Source: Hevea brasiliensis (taxonomy: Eukaryota; Streptophyta; Magnoliopsida; Malpighiales; Euphorbiaceae). Taken from it: a DNA stretch of 64,000 nucleotides. The notes below the pieces were generated by a model, which was given only the letters and a program-made list of their open reading frames with translations, made no database searches and had not been told where the DNA came from. Where the stretch lies: NCBI RefSeq assembly GCF_030052815.1, contig NC_079502.1, forward strand, positions 1,364,001 through 1,428,000. The letters run 5' to 3'. Position 1 is the first letter of the stretch; every line of letters starts with the position of its first letter. The translations under genes and the position numbers were made by a program. This document shows positions 48,252 to 60,683 of this stretch, piece after piece.

Positions 48252-51200
48252 GTTTGTGCGTGCATGCACGTGCACATGTGTTTTTAATTTGTTATCAATC
48301 GATGATTTGTGATTAACTGATAAATTCTTCATGATATGAAATTTTTTCCCACAATCTCCCCTGTGGAGACATTCATTACTGTTCTTGACAACTCACCTAC
48401 TTCAGTAGGGATTTGAGCTTGAATTTTCTTTCCGTTACATTATATAAAATAAGATTGTTCTTTAACATGATTCTTCTGCATTTTTAATTCAAGTTGGAAC
48501 AAAGTGAAGTGCTTGTTGCATAGCTTTAATGTATCCAAGATAAGGAAACTTGTAGCAGCATATGATCTTGTTAGCTGTTGTCATTTGTATGATTAGAGTA
48601 TCAAACCGGGATACATTAACCTAATTATGAGCAGTTATGTTGGATATATGGTGTAGTCAAGCTTTGTAGGCATTGATCTGTTCATTTTATTTTCCCTGGC
48701 TGATCTGGGAGCTGCTTCTTTTTGTCCCTTTTCCTTTTTCTATTATGACAAGGTTGTCATTTTGATGTGGATTAACAATCAAGGACCTTGTAATGATATA
48801 TATGTATATTTTAATCAAACATTGTTAAAATCTTATGAAAAGGTTTTACAAAGGAAAGAAAAATGAATAGAGGTATCAGGGTTTGTTAACGTTATGCAAA
48901 TTTATTCATTGTTATGAGTATCTGAATTCATGCTCTTTACGGTTTCTTATAAGCAAAATCAAAGTCGATTTTTAGCGTGAAAGTAAAGAAATTTAAAAGA
49001 AATTCTGACTATGCATGTATAAATGTCACACTAGGGTATAGTAGGAATTGATATATTTCTGGTTTCACAATATCATCTAAATAGATTTGTATTTGTGAAA
49101 TGCCATTACATGGTTGCCCGTTAAAAAGTGGAACTTTTTAATCAACCAAAGTCACCAATGCTTTTTACTTTGAGCCATCATTTGTGTGGTTGAAGATTGA
49201 TGTTTCCTTCTTAGATAGAAACAACTTTGTTGTTGCTTGTTTGTGAAACTTATATCTAGCTACATTTGATTTGCATTTACAGGAATTCTATCACCGTCAG
49301 TTAAGCTTTGGCAATTGTAATCTTCCAAGGATATTTGGAATGACAGCTTCTCCGATTAAATCGAAGGGTTTGCTTTTGCTACATATAACATTTTGATGTT
49401 GTTCACATTTTGCACCGCCTATCAATGTATGTCAGTTGTTAATTTTGACCTCTTTGTTTCTTCATCAAGGTGCAAAATCAGAACCAACGTATTGGCCAAA
49501 GATTACAGAGCTTGAGAATATGATGCACTCAAAGGTTTATCTTTCTTTCTCTTGGATTCCCCCCAATAAATACATTTGTATTGCCTCAATACTATTGATT
49601 TCTTTGTGTTAATGATTTATATATGGACTGATACTAATGGATTCATTGTCAATAAGATGGTCTATTCAAGAGGAATCTGTATGCTCCTCTTGTCAATAAC
49701 ATGTCCCTTCCCTGTTTTTCTTTCTAACTATAATACATCCTGCATTAAATTTTGAGCATTTAGTAAATTTATGGTGATGAAAATTTCAAGGTCTAAGTGA
49801 ATAGTTATATTTTGCTTTGCAATCCTTTTCATAAGAAAATTATCCTGAGCATGGTCATCAAAACAATTTATTAGCTTGTTGGGGATCCACATGTAAATTT
49901 TAATATATATGCAATGATTTACTCTTCTCAGTATTTTTGATATTCTGTGTCCCTTTTTTCATGTTTTATATCTAGTTGGCCTCGATTCTCGCATCAGATA
50001 AATGATGAAAACTTTTAATAGTGTTTCCTATCACAGGAAATGGGAAGATTTTCTAGGGGTTAAAAATCTGAGAAATGATCTGCTTCTCCATGAGTTGTCC
50101 ATTATTGTTATTTTTAATTTATTTTGGTGCTGAAAATATTTGTTTTAATTTCTAGATAATTATTTGGATTCTCAGCTCTGTAAAGTCTAATTCCTATTCC
50201 AATGGATTGATTACATGGTTCTTTTTAATATTACTCAGTGTCCATTCTGGGCACAACTATATTATTATTGGTTCTTAAGCAAGCCTTCATTACTTGGGCC
50301 TTTGCTTTTTATTTTTCTCATATTTAGTAATTAGCATATATTATTATAACACTTTTTTCCAATGCATCTGTGTATTGTATGAATGACCAAACTATATAAG
50401 CTGATGTTTTGCCATATACTCAATTACTAGAAACACCAACCTATTATACTTGTATTTCTTTGTTATTTTATTCCCCTTGTGTTGCCTTATCTGTCTTTCC
50501 ATTTTCTCTTGTTGTTTTGGTTTGACCTCTACAGTTTTAGATGACACCATATGGCACATTTCGATATGCATTTAACCATTGCCAAACTTCCTTTCTTTCA
50601 CTTGAAATTATGAGAATGTGTATCCTGGGTACTTCTTGTTCTCTGTATCATCTTATTCATACAGTACTCATAGCTTTCTAAACCGGCTGATTTCAAGTAG
50701 TTTGATGATGCTTTCTCAAATGTAAAGGCACTGTCTGAAAATTTTAAAGTCTCTGCTATAATGGTTGTGAGCTAGGTTAGTGAAAGCAGCATCTTGAACT
50801 TGGAAAATCTTGTTTACAGTATCATTTGGTTGCGTTTGGAGGGAAAGTTTGCAGCTAACCCTGTGGCCTAATTATTGGACCCAAGAAATAGAAACAGTTT
50901 TGCCTTTATTTTTATGGTATTTTTGAGGTGCATTAAATTTGAAGAAAATTAATTCCCTCCCCTTGATTTCAATACTGAAAAATTTTATAAACCAGTTCTT
51001 TACATAGCCAAAAATCCTTGTCTTGACCATTATGTTCCATATGACACTGTAACACATGGACATTTTTTTAATGATTTGTTTTGGGTTAATCAATAAATAA
51101 TTTTTTCTGTTATTTATTATGTATTGAAGGTGTATACCTGTGTTAGTGAATCTGTGCTCGCCAAGTTTATACCATTTTCAACTCCAAAGTTTAAATTTTA

Positions 51201-54200
51201 TGAGCACACGGGCGTCCCAAATGCTGTACATGTGAGTTTAGCTGAAAAATTGAAGATTTTGAAAGCAAAGGTGTGCTTCTTTTTGTTATTCAGATGCAAT
51301 GACATATTATTATATTGGTTGATTCATCAAATGGATTGACAATAGGTGTATTACTTTCTAGTATGAGTGCCACTTGAAGCAATCGGATCTCATTGATTCG
51401 GCGGTGGAATCTACAAGCAAGAAAATATCAAAAATGCATTCTACGTTGATGTATTGTTTGGATGAACTTGGTGTTTGGCCGGCTTTTAAGGTTTTGTTTA
51501 GTGTGTAGAGTACAATTCTCAATTGTCATGACTGCAATTTTATCAGGATAATTGGCATAATTTAATTTATATTTCTCTAACAGGCTGCAGAGGTCTTATC
51601 GTGCCCTAAAAGCAACTTTCTTTCACGGGGTAAATCGGATGCATTTGGCGAGAATATTGTTAAAGAGTTCAATTTGGAAGCCTCACAGACATTTGATAAT
51701 TGCATTAGAACTGGTATTTCTATTTTAACTTAGTGACAGAATTAGTGGAGATCCGGAGAGTCAAATTAGTGATTATTCTTACAGATTTCATTTCCTTCTG
51801 CTATTGAACATCTAGGTCCAAAATGGTCTATTGGTGTTAATGCTAAGGATGATGTAGATGCAGGGCTTTTAACTACAAAAATCTTTTGCCTCGTTGATTC
51901 ACTTCTTGAATACAGGTTGGTGTGTATGCACATTCATTTACCTTTGTCAAATATATTTAATGTTTTTTTTTTTTTTTGGATATCTCTTACTTGTGCAGAT
52001 CAATGAAGTTTTTCATTGTCAGTTCTTTGAAGTCCATAGATATGTTCTAATATGTGTCAAAATTTTATCTAGTAGACTAATACTGTCAAATTTTATAGCT
52101 TATATGAGTTCAAATAAACCACTTAGAAGAAGATGAAAAACAAATGGAAAATAAGAATTGATTCATGCCGAAAAGCAGTGGGATATGCTCAACAATTTCT
52201 TGTCTTGTCTCAAGTTGGGATCAATTCTGATAGCTTGTCAGTTTCTCTAGATCCCTTTTCTATAGTAATCTCAAGGAAATTTTTGTAAAGATTAAGTTAA
52301 TGGCATTTATTTATGTGCTTCATTAAATTCATTCTGAAATTCATTTGAACTAAACAAACTATGAAAGAGAAGTCAAAATTTTTAGCAGCTGCTTTTTTAA
52401 ATTTTTCTTAGTGATGTGTCAATCAGTCCACCTTAAGCATATGGCATGGTAAAGGAGTGCCATCTATGTTTTATTTATCACAAATCAAAGATGCAAGTTT
52501 AATTCTTATTCTTTTACCATGAGCTTATATGATGGTGTGCCTTTTTCTATTGATGTAATTGGTCTCAAGTCTTCCAAACTTCATTTTTGTGAGACAAGTT
52601 TACCTGAAAAATGAGCATTTTGTATTTATATGGTTCATTGCAAATAGTTGCCACTGGTGGTCCAAAATGTTGCAAATAATTGAAATTCCAATTCAGATTT
52701 TTTTGTTTTTGTTCCAATTATAAATCATTTTGTCCCAATGGGTTACGTATATATTTAAACACAGAGATTTAAACGACATACGATGTATAGTGTTTGTGGA
52801 AAGGGTCATCACAGCCATTGTACTTCAATCTCTTCTGAGTGAGCTGCTTCCAAGATATAATGGCTGGAAGAGTAAATATATTGCAGGAAATGGCTCAGGG
52901 TTGCAAACCCAGACACAGAAAGTACATAAAGAAACTGTGGAAGAATTTCGTAAAGGCAAGGTATATCATATGTCCTTTAACATCCGCAATAGATGTTCAT
53001 TAAATTTCTTGTGTTTGTGGGAAGAAAAAGACAGTACTGTCTGTGTTGGAACAGGTGAATATAATTGTTGCGACATCAATTCTGGAGGAAGGTTTAGATG
53101 TTCAAAGCTGCAACTTGGTAGTTAGATTTGATCCTTCAGCTACCATTAGCAGTTTCATACAGTCACGAGGTCGTGCTAGGATGCATAATTCAGACTATTT
53201 GTTAATGGTGAAGAGGTTAATATCTATTGGCATTCTTTTCAAATACTATCTTAGTCAAGCACTGCAAATTATAAAGCTCTAGATTCTTCATTTTTCTTGT
53301 TAAGTACATTTACTTGATATCACTTAAAAAATTGTTGCTGTGATCTATATTTAATCCTTTAATCTTTTCTGATTAATTTTTAGAGGGGATCTTTCTACAT
53401 GTTCTCGTCTAGAGAACTATCTTTCTAGTGGAGATATAATGAGAAAGGAGTCCTTACGCCATGCTTTTGTTCCTTGTTCACCTCCTAAGAGTGAATTATA
53501 CGATGATGATTTTTATTGTGTTGAAAGCACTGAAGCAATTGTGACTCTGGCCTCTAGTGTCAGTTTGATAAACATCTATTGCTTTTGTCTCCCTTCTGAT
53601 CGGTTAGTCATTGGTGCTCTTACTGTTACTGCTGCTAAGCTCTTCATTAATAATTAAATTTAGCTGTAGTCTTAACTTTATTTTCTACATTTGTTTAACC
53701 TACTCAATTACAAATGTATTCATGTTTACTGTAGGTATTTTAAACCTGCACCAAGGTGTGTTATAGATGAGGAGAGGGAGATTTGCACATTGCTTCTACC
53801 AAAGAGCTGTCCCATAGAGACTATCTGTGTACAAGGAAACATTAAAACTTTGAAGCAGAAGGCTTGCCTTGAAGCATGCAAGCAACTTCACAAGATTGGT
53901 GCATTAACTGATAATCTTGTTCCTGATTGTGTGGAGGAAGAAGCTGTTGTTAAAGAAGTTGGTAATTGTTTTATTTAGCATTTGTTTTGTCCCTTATAAT
54001 TTCAAAATATATTTATATTGCACCTGTGTTCCCTTAGTTCTCTTGCGATTGATTGTTATCGTACGAGGAATTGCTATATGTTAATATGTTTATGATTGTT
54101 AATTGTGCAGGGAATGTTCCTTATGATGATGAACAACCTATGTACTACCCACCTGAGCTAGTCAGCCAAGGTTCAAAGGAGTCAAAAGGAACGTACTACT

Positions 54201-57200
54201 TCTACTTAATTGAATTAAACCAGAATTTTGATTCTGACATTCCTGTACATAATATTATACTTCTCATGCGGAGTGAGCTGGAATCAAATATCTTAAGTCT
54301 GGATTTTGACTTTGAACTTGATAGAGGACGATTAACTGTGAAATTAAAGTATATTGGAGAAATTGATCTTACTCCAGAGATGGTATGCTAGTTTTCTTCT
54401 TTTTGGTCAGAGGGGTATAATATCTAATTGTAAAATAAAGTAATTAGTTCTTTTTTCTGGCTTGATTATTATTATTTTTTTTTTTGGTTTATGTTGCCAG
54501 GTCCTTATATGTAGGAAGTTTTTGATTGCTCTTTTCAAAGTTCTTGTGGATCGTAATTTAAATGAATTAGAGGAGATTTTAAATGGATTGCAGCTGAGTA
54601 ATGATCCCGAGATTGATTATTTACTTCTTCCATCCATGGGCTCATGTCAGAAACCTTCCATTGACTGGAATTCCATTATCTCTATACTGTTCTCACATGA
54701 AAATGCATGGAAGTATCATGTGAATTCTCCTCTGAAGGACTGTACACGTACTATGTGGACAAAAAATGGTCAGGTATGCAAATGCATGCTACAGAATTCT
54801 TTGGTCTACACACCACATAATGGAGAAGTCTATTGCATTGAAGGCATATCTGATCATTTGGATGGAAGGTCACTTTTGAAGTTGAAGAATGGAGATTACA
54901 CAAGTTATAAGGAGTATTACAAAGATAAGTAAGTATTATTTATTTACCTTTGACATTTTCCCCCCTTTTCTGGGTTTTTGTTTCAATATTAATTAAATTC
55001 TATTATATTTGTTTGCCCAATCTAACATGAAATTTCAGGTATGACATCGAACTGCTATTTGATCAAGAATTACTTCTTAGAGGACGGCATATTTTTCCCT
55101 TGCATTATTACCTTCTTAGATGCAGACAACACAAGGGAAAAGGTCATATAATTTCATTTTCTCACTTACCTCATTAATGCAAAACAAACCTCTATCTGAA
55201 ATTAAAATTATCTACAATTGAGCACATCTCATTCACTTCCATGGGCTCAAGATTTTCTCATTTATCTGCAATCATGCGCTTCTTAGTTCTCATTCACTTG
55301 TCATTCATTTTAAGTTGGTAGAGTGTCATTCTTTTTTGTAAACTTCAGTGTTTTCTTCTTAGAAAAATCAGGAGAACAAGTAAATTCCTTCTCTTTTCTT
55401 TATTATCTATTTTTCTCTTGTTATTGGTTTTCCTTGATGTTTTTGAGCTAACTATTGCCTTTCCTGAAATAGTAGCTGGATGACCTGCAACATTATTGCA
55501 CTGCCTTAGATCTGTTAGTTGTTGGTCTTGCTATTGATTTTTTCTTGGAAACAAACCTGTGGTTACTGCTGGTTATATTCTGTTTGGTATTCTACTTGTG
55601 GAGCTGCAAGCAGGCCCTTAAATTTGCTTTTTGGTAGGAAATTTAAAATTTAAGGATTTGAACTTGACTTTCAAATCTATTCAAAATAAGAAAAGTTTTA
55701 GTTGAAAATTGCATAAATGAATTTTTTGACTGATAAAGAATATGAACAGAAACATTTGTAGTCTCTAGTCCAAATTTCAGTGTTTGAAATAAACCTTGTT
55801 TTTAAGTATTTCAAATTCTCCCTGAAACAAGGTTTTATCTGCATTTGTTGGTCTAAAGAAATAAAAATCAATGCCCTGTAAACTTTGCTCAAGCAATTTA
55901 CCCAAAAGCAACCACAATTCAAGTCCTATTTTATTAGCTGTGCTGAATAACTAAATTGTTTTTATTAATTGTATTTTAATTTTTGGTTTTTTTTTTGTTT
56001 TCTGTTCCTGCAGATTCACAAAATGCATATGTTGAGTTGCCCCCTGAACTTTGTTGCATTAAAATGTCACCTATATCCATAAGTACTTTCTATTCTTTTA
56101 CATTTGTTCCATCAATCATGCATCGAATTGAGTCTTTGCTCATTGCTGTCAACTTGAAGAAGATGCATTTGGATCACTGCACACAAAATGTCGTTATTCC
56201 AACCATCAAGGTACTCATTCTGCTTCACCAGATTTGATTTAAGCCTTAATCCCTACCCATTAAGTCCTTCAGTGCTGTTATACTCTATAGCAATACTATG
56301 AACCTATTTTTATTATTTAGGCTGAATGCATTAATTAAACTCCTGACATTTATCAAAAAAGCTGTGTGGCACCCTCCCTCAACTTTAAAAATGTATTGTT
56401 TCACACCTGAATTTTCGTAATTTAATAAATTTAAGAAGATTTAAATTGAATACGTAAATTAACCTTTAACCTTTACCAAAAAAGCCTAATGGTACCCTCA
56501 ACTAGTCCAATTTCTCCTTAAATTTTGATGGTGACTAGGATTGCAAGGTTCACTAAATTCCACTTTATAAAGTTAAAGTGCGAGATAAGACATTTTCAAA
56601 GGGCAGGGTGCCACAATGCTTTTTAGATAAAGGTTAGGGTTAAAACATACTTTCGGCCTATTATTTATGGAAAGAGACGCACATTGAGAATTTCATTTTT
56701 GTGCTATATTTCCACATTCCATAATCTTTTAATTGGAAACTCATCAATGAATGAGAAGTTTTTGTGATATGCAAACAAGTATGAAAGTTATCCTATTACT
56801 GGACTAATGATGCCAGTGTGGTCAAGGTGGATTATTGTGTTCTCTTAGTTGGCTATGTGTGTGGCACTTTCATTAAAGATAGTCACTGAAGATTTCTATT
56901 CCAGTGATAATCAGGCATCCTGTTTAAGTAGAGACTGATCAACAGCACATAAGAGTTGCTTACAGCCCGCATCAGAAGTTTAAAGTGCCATTTGTATGCA
57001 GACACTTATAGCTTTGAATAATTGGTTTCAATTCTATCATTTAGTCGTGAATGTTATATCCTGTTTTTTATTTTATTCTAGTGTATATAATAGTTGCAAG
57101 CAAATATGTGGATGTGTTGTTCTGGCCAGAACCGTAATTCTTTAACATTCACTTAAATCATCGTGTATTTTTTTGTATATTAAGTTATTCCCTAAATGTA

Positions 57201-59955
57201 TTGGTTCTTTTTTTTTTCTTTTGTCCTCTAATATTCAAATGATAATCTGCCGCTTAGTTTTTATTTTTGATTTGATCAGATGTTAGACAATCAGGTCTGG
57301 TAGATTTCAACACTTGTTTTCCTCTCTTTTTTTTTTTTTCCATCTCTAATGTGTGTCTTGTTTGAAATATTTGTTTTGACTTATGATAACCCAATTTTAT
57401 ATGGTAGGTTTTGGAAGCAATTACCACAAAAAAGTGCCAAGAGAAATTTCATTTGGAATCACTAGAGACTCTTGGGGATTCTTTTCTTAAATATGCTGCT
57501 AGTCAGCTGCTATTCAAAACATACCAAAAACATCATGAGGGCTTCCTCAGCATTAAGAAGGACAAACTTATTAGTAATGACACACTTTGCAAATTAGGAT
57601 GTGACTGCAAACTGCCGGTAATCTTTTCTTTTAAATATTCATTAAAAGATTTTTATATTTCCATCCTTATTAATTTAATATTATTCTTATGATTCCTGTA
57701 TGCTTAATTATGTTCATCATTGGCCTTTACATGTATTCTTCTTCTTTCAAAATAGTTTGCATTGTTTTTATTTTTTTTTATTTTCTTATTTTTAGTTTGT
57801 TGTTGACTAGATTGATTACTTTCATTTTACATTTTTTTCTTTGTGATTGGTACCATTATTTCTTGTGAAGAAAATTATTAATTGCATGGAACAGGGGTTT
57901 TGCATGATTCCATGGGTTGTGCTTCTTTCTTTGAATGGGCTAGTTTTCTATCTTTGAGGCTCTCTCCCATATGTTTTCTCTTTTATTTTCTTTATTTATT
58001 TTTCAGCCATTAAATGTTGATTTTGAAAATGGCTAATAGCTTCAACTTGCATAATCCATGTGTAAATTGTACATTTTTGGAATGCTTAAATGATCAACAA
58101 ACTGGAAAAAATACACAAAAATATTGAATTTTCTTATTCCTATAAATAACTAGAAAATACTATTCAATAAGAAAAAAAAAAGGTTCATTCAATCTATCAT
58201 TCTCATTTGAATCTTCTGAGAATTCACTTGAGCTATTATTTGAACTTTCGTTTTTAGCCGAGTGTTTTCTTTATGGTGCTAGCAGCCTAACGTAACTATC
58301 AAAACTTAATGAATTTATTGAAATGCCTTTAATAGACATAATCTAGCATTATTTTGCAATATATAAGCAATTCAAAACTCTGCATTGCTTATCCTTCTCA
58401 ATTGCAGGGATTCATCCGCAATGAGTCTTTTGATCCAAAAAACTGGATGGTTCCTGGTGATGCTTCTGGAAATTATTCATTACGGGAGGATTTTATCTCC
58501 AATGCAAGGAGTCTATACATAACAAGAAGAAGAAAATTAAAGAAAAAGAAAGTTGCTGATGTTGTTGAGGCACTTGTTGGTGCTTACCTCAGTGCAGGTG
58601 GTGAAATTGCTGCCTTATTATTTCTGAATTGGATTGGTATAAAGGTAGATTTTTTTAATACACCGTATGAGCCACAATTCCAAGTGAAACCAGAGGACCA
58701 CATTGAGATCCGCCACTTAGAGTCTCTATTGAACTACTCTTTTAGGGATCCTTCTCTGTTATTGGAAGCACTTACTCATGGTTCTTACATGCTTCCTGAG
58801 ATTCCAAGATGTTATCAGGTATTTTTATTGCAATTATGTTCACATTTCTGCTATTTATATTGTGTATAGAATCTAATATTATATCTTTTCTCATTGTATA
58901 AACTGATGATATAAATGGTAATTGTAGCAATTTCTCTTTCCATTTATGCATTTAATTTTGTAGATGTTAGTGAGTTCTTAATGAAGTTGATCTTAACTTC
59001 AATTACAATGTCTTTAATGGCTACCTAGCGGCTGGAATTTCTTGGAGATGCAGTGTTAGATTACCTTATCACAGAGTATTTGTATGGCAAGTATCCTGAG
59101 ATATCGCCAGGACTATTAACTGAAATGAGATCTGCTTCAGTGAACAATGACTGCTATGCAAGATCTGCAGTTAGGGAAGGACTGCATAAGCATATTCTCT
59201 ACACATCTCAAAAGCTTGACAAGGATATTGGCTTTGCAGTCAAATGTTGTGAGAATTATTCTTCAGAATCAACTTTTGGATGGGAATCTGAGATATCTTT
59301 TCCCAAGGTCAGTTGATAGTGTTACTGCTTTTAGTATAATAGTGGTTGCTTCAAGCTAGTTTAGCTATATTTGTCTTCTTGGAATTGCACTATGCTCTGT
59401 CAGTGTTTTTAATTCTCCTTTATGTTTAGGGTTCTGCTTATCAAGGTCATAAATTTTATTTCGTTCTAAATTTTGCATCATATTCTTGAATTATTGTTTC
59501 CATTAGTTTTTCTAGAATTAGTTGGATTTCATCATATGACTCCATTCTTTTCGTTAATAAACTTTGTTAAGGGTAGCTTATAAATGGTTATTCCTATGTT
59601 GTGACAGGTTCTTGGAGATGTGATGGAGTCTTTGGCAGGAGCTATTTTTGTTGATTCTGGATACAACAAAGATGTGGTCTTTAGGAGCATAAGGCCACTT
59701 TTGGAGCCTTTGGTTACTTTGGAGACACTTAGATTAAATCCTACGAAAGAGCTTAACGAATTATGTCAAATAAAACATTTTAAAAAGAAAAACCCCTTTG
59801 TTCCTCTCAACAATGGCATGTCTTCTGTCACTGTTGAGGTTAAAGCTAATGGGGTAAAATTTAAACACACATCTACAGCTGCAAACAAGAAGACAGCTGA
59901 AAAATTAGCTTCTAAAGAGGTTTTGAGGGTCTTGAAGGAAAAATTTAACATCTAG
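45880..59955 (+). CDS. DCL2: DICER-LIKE 2 endoribonuclease, complete, 22 coding exons, 1399 aa
   Basis: Exons: 45880-45950, 46152-46329, 47018-47131, 48068-48202, 49283-49367, 49470-49534, 51130-51270, 51362-51490, 51584-51713, 51816-51915, 52765-52960, 53055-53215, 53384-53602, 53735-53961, 54111-54382, 54501-54928, 55039-55142, 56014-56210, 57408-57617, 58408-58818, 59029-59307, 59608-59955. They total 4200 bases with consistent phases. Domains in order: DExH helicase (GSGKT 45-49, DECH 150-153), helicase C (QSRGRAR 484-490), Dicer dimerisation (about 545-640), PAZ (about 770-890), RNase IIIa ([16 protein letters not shown] from 1001, with D1105/E1108), RNase IIIb ([13 protein letters not shown] from 1192, with D1288/E1291) and a C-terminal dsRNA-binding domain (about 1328-1398). 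All RNase III acidic residues are present. DCL2 cuts dsRNA to 22-nt siRNAs in antiviral and transitive silencing. Arabidopsis DCL2 is of similar length. The start [12 protein letters not shown] was chosen as the first in-frame ATG. Confidence 0.95.
48210..48247. repeat. (CT)n microsatellite in DCL2 intron 4
   Basis: A run of CT units broken once by cgca. It lies just after the donor at 48203. Confidence 0.9.
56319..56659. mobile_element. MITE with long terminal inverted repeats, in DCL2 intron 18
   Basis: The 341-bp block starts AGGCTGAATGCATTAATTAA and ends with the inverse pattern, reading AGGCCGAAAGTATGTTTTAA on the other strand. The match continues for about 60 bases on each side (for example gtgtggcaccctccc at 56364 against ttgtggcaccctgccc near 56600). 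It is flanked by ATTATTT at 56312-56318 and 56660-56666. Long inverted repeats and a 7-9 bp duplication fit a Mutator-like or hAT-like MITE. It carries no gene. Confidence 0.8.
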
Positions 59956-60287
59956 AGAAAATCAGATTGGTGTGCAATTAAAAGCTAGTATCAACTTTCT
60001 GATGTTAGCAGAGTCGCTTATCAGCTTAAGCAGCAGCCATTGGTGTTGCTGTCAAGACTGGGGCTATAAGAGTTAAAATTCTGCCATAATGTACTGTATT
60101 AGATGCTGCATCTTGGTTCCTTAAAAAATTCAAAATGTAATGTGACCTTTTCTTTTTCTTATTTACCATTAATGGTATTAATGTTAATATGAATCCATTT
60201 ATCCCCTTTCTTTTTAGCTGAAAATTTCATTTATCATTAATGTCTTTGATAATTTCTCTTTCAATAATGGAAAAGGAAAAAAAAGCA

Positions 60288-60683
60288 TGTTAGAAATAAA
60301 TTAAATCGTTATAGATTACATAATTAAATAATATGTGTATCTAGAAATACGCTTGTATCCATGATTTCCTATGAACAATGAAGAATGAAAGTGAAAGGGT
60401 AGGTTCACAACTTTTAATATCCACAGCATTCAAATTCTATATGAATTATATCTAATGTTAAATGGGGTTATCAGAATATATATAAGGCTAAGAGTTGGGG
60501 CATCTTCCTTAGTGGGCTTATGGACAATCTGATTCATTATAGGCTTGTCCAATCACATGACCCAATTCATTTAGATATTGCCAATTGCTAAACTTATTAT
60601 TTGATATTATTATTTAATCTGTCAATGAGTTTAACAATTGATTAATATTAATTCATATCCAGATACAATTAGAGAATCTAATA
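60288..60683 (-). repeat. 3' LTR of a Copia remnant
   Basis: On the minus strand the LTR begins TATTAGATTCTC (TGTTAGA expected) after the purine tract caaatgggaga and ends TTTCTAACA at 60288. The ends match as inverted repeats apart from the G-to-A change. Length is about 396 bp. Confidence 0.7.
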
